From Sporosarcina beigongshangi (lineage in GTDB: Bacteria; Actinomycetota; Actinomycetes; Actinomycetales; Micrococcaceae), in assembly GCF_016820535.1 (NCBI RefSeq), contig NZ_JADHDY010000010.1, forward strand, positions 62,001-126,000: a DNA stretch of 64,000 nucleotides, read 5' to 3'. The notes beneath the pieces are model-generated. The model saw only the letters and a list, made by a program, of their open reading frames with translations. It did no database searches and was not told where the DNA came from. The translations under genes were made by a program, and so were the position numbers. Each line of letters opens with the position of its first letter. Positions within the stretch are counted from its first letter, which is position 1. Positions 59,492 through 64,000 of this stretch are shown piece after piece.

Positions 59492-60145
59492 TCAAGCGGC
59501 GTCGGCGGTCTCGAGGACCTTCTCTTCGGAGTACTCGGTTTCGGCGGCAATCTTGTGATGGCGGCGTTCCTGCCAGCGGCCCAGGACCTTGTCCAGAACC
59601 ACGCCCAGCGCCCCGGCCACCAACACGGCAACGATCAGCCCCAAGACCGGGTGGTGGTGAAGCCACGCACCGGCGACGGCGCCAATGGCAACGGAGTAGA
59701 TGCCCCAAATGGTGGCCGAGAGCCCGGAGACCATGAGGAACTTTCGGGCCGGGTAGCCGCTGGCACCTGCCGTGAGATTGACGGCCACGCGGCCCACCGG
59801 GATGAACCGGGCCACGAGGAGCAGTGCAATGGCACGCTTCTCCAGTTGGTTTTCCACCTTGGCAAATGCCTTTTGCATGACGGGGCGGCGCATCCACTTG
59901 AAGCGGTCAATGCCCAGCTTGCGGCCCATGGCGTAGGCAATGTTGTCTCCCAGGAAAGCGCCGATGACGGCGGCCGGCAGCAGCAGCCATATTCCCCACC
60001 AGCCCTGAGTTGCGGCCAGCGACGCCAACGCGACCACCAGTGTTTCGCTGGGGACGGGTGGGAAGAAGCCGTCGATCAAACAAAACAGTCCGACCACTGC
60101 GTAAACCCAAGGTTCTCCCGCTGCCGCCAGCAAAATATCAGTCAT
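59492..60145 (-). CDS. DedA-family membrane protein, copy 1
   Basis: A 217-residue DedA/VTT-domain protein with about five to six helices. Signature parts are LIDGFFPPVPSETLVV, the re-entrant loop GDNIAYAMGRKLG, and ARFIPVGRVAVNLTAGAS. DedA proteins act as lipid scramblases or undecaprenyl-phosphate flippases and influence envelope and antibiotic tolerance. It is next to a second copy in the same direction, 171 bases apart. Confidence 0.92.
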   Translation of the reverse strand: MTDILLAAAGEPWVYAVVGLFCLIDGFFPPVPSETLVVALASLAATQGWWGIWLLLPAAVIGAFLGDNIAYAMGRKLGIDRFKWMRRPVMQKAFAKVENQLEKRAIALLLVARFIPVGRVAVNLTAGASGYPARKFLMVSGLSATIWGIYSVAIGAVAGAWLHHHPVLGLIVAVLVAGALGVVLDKVLGRWQERRHHKIAAETEYSEEKVLETADAA

Positions 60146-60316
60146 GGGCCCGGCTCACAGTCTCGGTCGCGGATGTGGTGATCATCATAACCACTACATT
60201 ACGGATAGAAGCTGGGAGCCACCAGAAGGAAACACCCTGATTTCCCACTCAGGGTTGCTGGACGAACCGGAGCGGGTGTCCTGCACAGCGGACGCGCCGT
60301 GGCGGCGGCGCCAGCC

Positions 60317-61003
60317 CTACCTGACGCCGGCACCCGCCCCTTCAGACGCCCGGACGTCCCGCCCCGGCCCTCCGTCCGTGCCGCGTGCGGATTCTTGGCC
60401 ATCCATTGCAGGAACAGTCCTGCGCCTGCGCACGGCGGCAGAGACCCGGTCCAGCAGAATGCCCAACAGGCACGCCGCAGCAACAGCCGCCGAGAGTGCC
60501 AGCACGGGATTCGCCGCAAACCACGACCCCGCAAGTGCCCCGAGCCCAATGCAATACCCCGCCCACAACGATGCCGAGACCGCGGAGATGCCCACAAACT
60601 TACCGCGCGGGAAGCCCGTGGCGCCGGCCGTCAGGTTGGCGGCAACCCGGGCCACCGGCAGGAACCGCGCCGCCAGCAGCATGGCCGCGCCCCGGGTCTC
60701 GAGCTGATTCCCAGCTGAGGCAAACGACTTCTGCATGATCGGCCGGCGCATCCAGCGAAACCGGCTGGTGCCAAGGGCCCGCCCCATGGCATAGGCAAGG
60801 TTGTCGCCGGCAAACGCCCCCAGGACCGCCGCCGGTGCCAGCAGCCACAACCCTGACCATCCGTGGGAGGCCAGCAGCGACGCCATGGCAACCACCAGCA
60901 CTTCGCTGGGGACTGGCGGGAAGAACCCGTCCAGCAAGGCAAATACGGCAACTATCGCATAGGCCCAAGGCTGCCCGGACGCCTCTTGTAGGAAATCAAT
61001 CAT
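60317..61003 (-). CDS. DedA-family membrane protein, copy 2
   Basis: A 228-residue paralogue of the downstream DedA: LLDGFFPPVPSEVLVVA, GDNLAYAMGRALG and ARFLPVARVAANLTAGATGF match the first copy closely, but the helix 4-5 segments and the long polar C-terminal tail (DGQESARGTDGGPGRDV) differ. The two arose by tandem duplication. The tail may be cytoplasmic and adjust partner binding. Possibly transcribed together with copy 1. Confidence 0.92.
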   Translation of the reverse strand: MIDFLQEASGQPWAYAIVAVFALLDGFFPPVPSEVLVVAMASLLASHGWSGLWLLAPAAVLGAFAGDNLAYAMGRALGTSRFRWMRRPIMQKSFASAGNQLETRGAAMLLAARFLPVARVAANLTAGATGFPRGKFVGISAVSASLWAGYCIGLGALAGSWFAANPVLALSAAVAAACLLGILLDRVSAAVRRRRTVPAMDGQESARGTDGGPGRDVRASEGAGAGVR

Positions 61004-61152
61004 GGGCGTGGCCCGCGGGCGGGAGTGTCAGAAGGATCATGGATTCAACGCTACGTTCCGCCCGGGCGCGCCACCATGGGGGAAACCCCCGGTTTCACCC
61101 CGGGAAAGCCCCCGGTTCCGGGACTTATTGAAGGCCGACGGCGGCCGGCAGC

Positions 61153-62163
61153 CTACGCTGACAGCCCGCGCTGTTCCGGTGGCAGCCTGAACTTCAACGC
61201 TTCTCCCCTGGCCAGGCGGTGGGCTTCTGCCACCGTGCTCATGGCCATGCGTTCCAGCTCGCTGCCAAGCGAGCCCGCCATGTGCGGGGTGAGCAGCACG
61301 TTGCGGTGGGTGTACAGCGGCGATTCCGCCGGCAGTTCCCACGGCGTGGTGACATCCAACACGGCATGGAGGTCGTCCTGCTGGATCCGGGCAAGCAGTG
61401 CATCCTGGTCAACGAGCTCGCCGCGGGCTGTGTTGATGAACGTGGCACCGGGCTTGAAGCTGGCGATCAGCCCGTCATTGATCATGTTGCGGGTGGACGG
61501 CAGGGAGGGGGCGTGCAGGCTCACAACGTCCGACGTGGCGCACAGTTCCTCAAGCGTGGCCTTCGATGCCCCCAAGGCTGTTGCCTCGGCGTCGGACAGG
61601 AAGGGATCCGCAACCACCAGTTCAAGCTCATAGCACTGGAGCAGGCGCAGCACGTGGCGGCCAATCTTGGAGGCGCCGATGATGCCGACCCGCTTGTTGT
61701 AGTTGCCGAGGTCCGGGAATATCTCGTGGGCCGGGAGCATGGAGCGCTGCTCGCGGACCTCCCGGGCCACCTGAAGGATCCGCTTGTTGGCCAGCACAAT
61801 CATGGCCACCGTGTACTCGGCGACGGGTACGGCGTTGGCGTCGGCGGCCGTGCTGACCTGGATCCCGCGGTCCCAGCAGGCGCCGCCAACGTGGTGCCTG
61901 ACCGTGCCGGCGGAGTGCAGGATGTAGCGCAGCTTGGGCGCCGAATCCAGCACGGAACCGTCAATCATGGCGGTGCCCCAGCCGGTGATGAGGGCGTCGG
62001 CCTCAGCCAGCAGGGCCAGGGACTGCGGGCTGGTGAACTCGGACATGGGCTCTCGGCTCAGGAGGGTGGCGCCTGATTCCAGGGCGTCAAGGACCCTCTC
62101 CGGGAAAATGCCGGCAGCCACGTCTGCGGGCATGGCCAGGGCCACCTTGAGGTGCTTGTTCAT
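61153..62163 (-). CDS. D-2-hydroxyacid dehydrogenase
   Basis: A 336-residue NAD-dependent D-isomer-specific dehydrogenase. The cofactor-binding Rossmann motif is in RVGIIGASKIGRHVLRLL near residue 155, the catalytic Arg lies in TARGELVD, the Glu in ALLARIQQ context, and His in LLTPHMAGS. It resembles phosphoglycerate dehydrogenase (SerA) and glyoxylate/hydroxypyruvate reductase-type enzymes, without an ACT domain, so it is likely a catabolic or detoxifying reductase. It is not in an operon with its neighbours, apart from the downstream DedA genes in the same direction (150 bases apart). Confidence 0.88.
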   Translation of the reverse strand: MNKHLKVALAMPADVAAGIFPERVLDALESGATLLSREPMSEFTSPQSLALLAEADALITGWGTAMIDGSVLDSAPKLRYILHSAGTVRHHVGGACWDRGIQVSTAADANAVPVAEYTVAMIVLANKRILQVAREVREQRSMLPAHEIFPDLGNYNKRVGIIGASKIGRHVLRLLQCYELELVVADPFLSDAEATALGASKATLEELCATSDVVSLHAPSLPSTRNMINDGLIASFKPGATFINTARGELVDQDALLARIQQDDLHAVLDVTTPWELPAESPLYTHRNVLLTPHMAGSLGSELERMAMSTVAEAHRLARGEALKFRLPPEQRGLSA

Positions 62164-62301
62164 GTTCGGATTCCCCCCTCGTGCAGTTCACAACGTTCGC
62201 GGTGCGGACCCCGTGTGGATTGCCGCAGCACGTAGAACGCTACCAGCACCGCACGGCGCCCGGCCGGGGGTGGTGTGCCGGCAGGCCGGAGGGCGCCGGT
62301 T
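62164..62301. other. Short gap before the dehydrogenase
   Basis: About 140 bases between two minus-strand genes. Likely carries the promoter of the dehydrogenase gene. No distinctive element is visible. Confidence 0.35.
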
Positions 62302-64000
62302 TCAGGGCGTTGTGGCGTCGTAGCGCAGCCCGGAGGAGACTTCACCGAGCCACGGGCGTTTGCTGCGTCCGCGCCACACGTACGTCTTGCCGTCATAGCC
62401 GCGGGCCAGCTGGTCGGTGATCCGCACCTCGATGCCGCTGCGGGTAACCTCCTCGTCGTTGACGTCGCGCACCCCGGCCATGATGAAGCCCTGGGCGCCG
62501 CGCACGGCGTCCTTCTCCGTCGCCAGGATGCGGGCCTTGCGCAGGATGGGGCGGGTGTTTCCGTCCTGTTTGACCGCGACGAGCGGTGTCCACGCCTGCG
62601 CCACCGGAGTGGACAGCCGCCACACAAGCTCGTGGGCATCTGCCGTGTCAGGCGCTGGCAGCCCGAACTCCTGGTCCAGCCAGGGCCTGTCCATGCCGCG
62701 GCCGGCGGGGCCCATGATGCGGCGCTCAATGCACCACGCCATGTTGGCGCCCTCGTCGCGCTGCAGTGCAATCTGCTCCAGCGGGGGCGACTCGATGGCG
62801 GCGAACGCCGACGGCAGGACGGCCAGCAGCGGCACGTCCTCCAGCCCGCGGCCCAGCGTTGCCGACGGCTGGAACATCCGGCCCACATTGTCCAAAGCCT
62901 GCCACGCGCTGGTCCCGACCAGGGTGGCCGCCCCGAAGTTGTCCCGGACGATGACCCAGTCGATGCGCGCGACACCGCCAACGGGCAGTTCAACCGGGGC
63001 CAGGAACCAGTCCGGGCTGAACACCGTGGCGAAGTCCACGGCCGCCATGCGCACCAGGTCCGTGGGTCCGGCACTGCCGCGGCCCAGCGACAGCTGCGAA
63101 TCCTCAAACTCCCAGAACCTGTTGGAGGGCATCCCCTCAAACACCAGGGGCGCCGGCAGGACGGTGCGAACATGATGGCCCGTGTCGCCTTCGGAGAAGC
63201 CGTCCCCGTCGTGGGGATCGGGCGGCGGTGCGGGTATGGCCTGCTCCCGCTGGAACCGTGCAGCCAGCGTTTCCCCTGCGTCCTCGGCGATGTCCAGCGA
63301 GCTCCACGTCATGCCGGTGCCGTTGTATCCAGGCGCCTGCATCAGCACCTGTCCGGTGGCCTGGGCTGGGTGGATTTCGGCGGCAAAGCTGTCGGGAGGC
63401 AGCGGCGGGGCGGCGACCTGGAATGAGTATGCCAGTGCCGGGTCCGACCATGCAGGGACGGTGTTGCCGGTGATGCCCCAGTCCTCCTCCATTTCCAGTT
63501 TCCACGCGTCCACGGCTGCCTGGACGGCGGCCGGCCCGGCCCCGTCCAGCGCCGGCGCCGGCAGTGCCCCCGCGGCGTCCAGGATGGAGAGGACCTTCGC
63601 CCCGTCCAGCACCTTGCCGGCCAGCAGGGCCCGGTACCTTGACTCCACCGGGCCTTCCACGATTCCCTCCGAGGGCGGAGGCGGCTGGAACAGCACGTCC
63701 GGGAAGTGCTCCGCAAGCGTGTCGGCCACGGATGCGAGCTGGTGCCTCTCGAGGTGCCGTCGCAGGGAGCGCCCGGCCTGTACCGCGGCGAACCACGGAG
63801 TCTCCCGCCCCCCGGCGGCGCCGGGCCGCAGCACCGGTTCGGCTTCCACCACGGCCTCCAGCGGCTTTGACGACGCGCCTATCGGTGCGACCTGCGCCAG
63901 GGCCCCAGGATCCGCGCCACCGCCAGGGACTGTTCCGCCGGGCAGGTAGTGGGTGAACCGGGTCCAGCTGGATGCGATGTCCACGGCGATGGGCGATCCG
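62302..64000 (-). CDS. Large hypothetical protein, cut by the window edge
   Basis: At least 565 residues; the frame runs off the right edge, so the start lies outside. It begins in the window as GSPIAVDIASSWTRFTHYLP. I do not recognise the family. There are beta-rich segments (TGQVLMQAPGYNGTGMTWSS, FWEFEDSQLSLGRGSAGPTD, DWVIVRDNFGAATLVGTSAW, DEGANMAWCIERRIMGPAG) with few cysteines and no membrane segment. The last half is acidic with tryptophans. Long actinobacterial proteins of this type are of unknown function. Nothing in the neighbours helps. Confidence 0.75.
   Translation of the reverse strand, partial: GSPIAVDIASSWTRFTHYLPGGTVPGGGADPGALAQVAPIGASSKPLEAVVEAEPVLRPGAAGGRETPWFAAVQAGRSLRRHLERHQLASVADTLAEHFPDVLFQPPPPSEGIVEGPVESRYRALLAGKVLDGAKVLSILDAAGALPAPALDGAGPAAVQAAVDAWKLEMEEDWGITGNTVPAWSDPALAYSFQVAAPPLPPDSFAAEIHPAQATGQVLMQAPGYNGTGMTWSSLDIAEDAGETLAARFQREQAIPAPPPDPHDGDGFSEGDTGHHVRTVLPAPLVFEGMPSNRFWEFEDSQLSLGRGSAGPTDLVRMAAVDFATVFSPDWFLAPVELPVGGVARIDWVIVRDNFGAATLVGTSAWQALDNVGRMFQPSATLGRGLEDVPLLAVLPSAFAAIESPPLEQIALQRDEGANMAWCIERRIMGPAGRGMDRPWLDQEFGLPAPDTADAHELVWRLSTPVAQAWTPLVAVKQDGNTRPILRKARILATEKDAVRGAQGFIMAGVRDVNDEEVTRSGIEVRITDQLARGYDGKTYVWRGRSKRPWLGEVSSGLRYDATTP

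Noticed and set aside
61078-61120. GGGGGAAACCCCC hairpins as a strong terminator
   Set aside because: The stem is only five base pairs and several alternative pairings exist; not convincing, though it lies after the dehydrogenase gene.
1-64000. CRISPR arrays, tRNA, rRNA or prophage genes
   Set aside because: No regularly spaced repeats, no cloverleaf-like pattern or conserved rRNA segment and no phage structural or integrase genes were found on reading.

Overview
The window is high-GC DNA with the gene content of a free-living Gram-positive actinobacterium, most like Arthrobacter and relatives (Micrococcaceae). That assignment is an inference from gene families and codon bias; there is no rRNA or other marker in the window. 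I see no tRNA, rRNA or CRISPR array. Coding density is high except in the first ~6.8 kb.

Layout. 1-6.85 kb: a visibly lower-GC accessory stretch of small orphan membrane proteins, an ECF sigma factor with a non-classical anti-sigma partner, a beta-propeller protein and a lipoprotein, bordered by short repeats that look like worn mobile-element ends but with no transposase. 6.86-9.1 kb: a second ECF sigma/zinc anti-sigma pair with a membrane protein and a secreted-repeat lipoprotein; three promoters here share the same TGAACC-N16-CGT motif, so the module reads as a self-contained sigma regulon. 9.2-24 kb: mostly housekeeping genes (UspA, class A penicillin-binding protein, YrdC-type protein, Dps, HrpB helicase, metallo-hydrolase, PLP dehydratase, ABC exporter with a LolA-like protein), plus a frameshifted sigma-factor remnant. 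24.8-31.4 kb: flotillin; bioB with a divergent TetR gene and a palindromic operator on the bioB start; an SDR plus flavin monooxygenase operon led by a clear TPP riboswitch; a YqeY-like protein. 31.5-42.4 kb: a two-component system next to an ABC exporter, a broken DUF2127 gene, a chrB-MFS pair, a DUF427 protein, and an operon ending in an HD-GYP/LuxR regulator. 42.5-47.8 kb: YceI, a frameshifted helix-hairpin-helix gene, a phosphotransferase-like kinase, a YdjM-like membrane protein and trpF. 48-55.9 kb: ROK regulator, SsuABC/TauABC-type importer, cytoplasmic sulfatase and secreted GH20 hexosaminidase, with a 34-bp inverted-repeat operator before the transporter. 56.2-64 kb: drug-type MFS exporter, FMN reductase, tandem DedA proteins, a D-2-hydroxyacid dehydrogenase and a large unknown protein cut by the right edge.

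The most interesting systems are (i) the TPP-riboswitch-controlled SDR/monooxygenase pair, which is not a known thiamin biosynthesis or transport gene set; (ii) the ROK-sulfatase-importer-GH20 locus, which looks like a route for scavenging a sulfated amino sugar or another sulfate ester; (iii) the ECF mini-regulon whose three promoters can be read directly; and (iv) the bioB/TetR operator.
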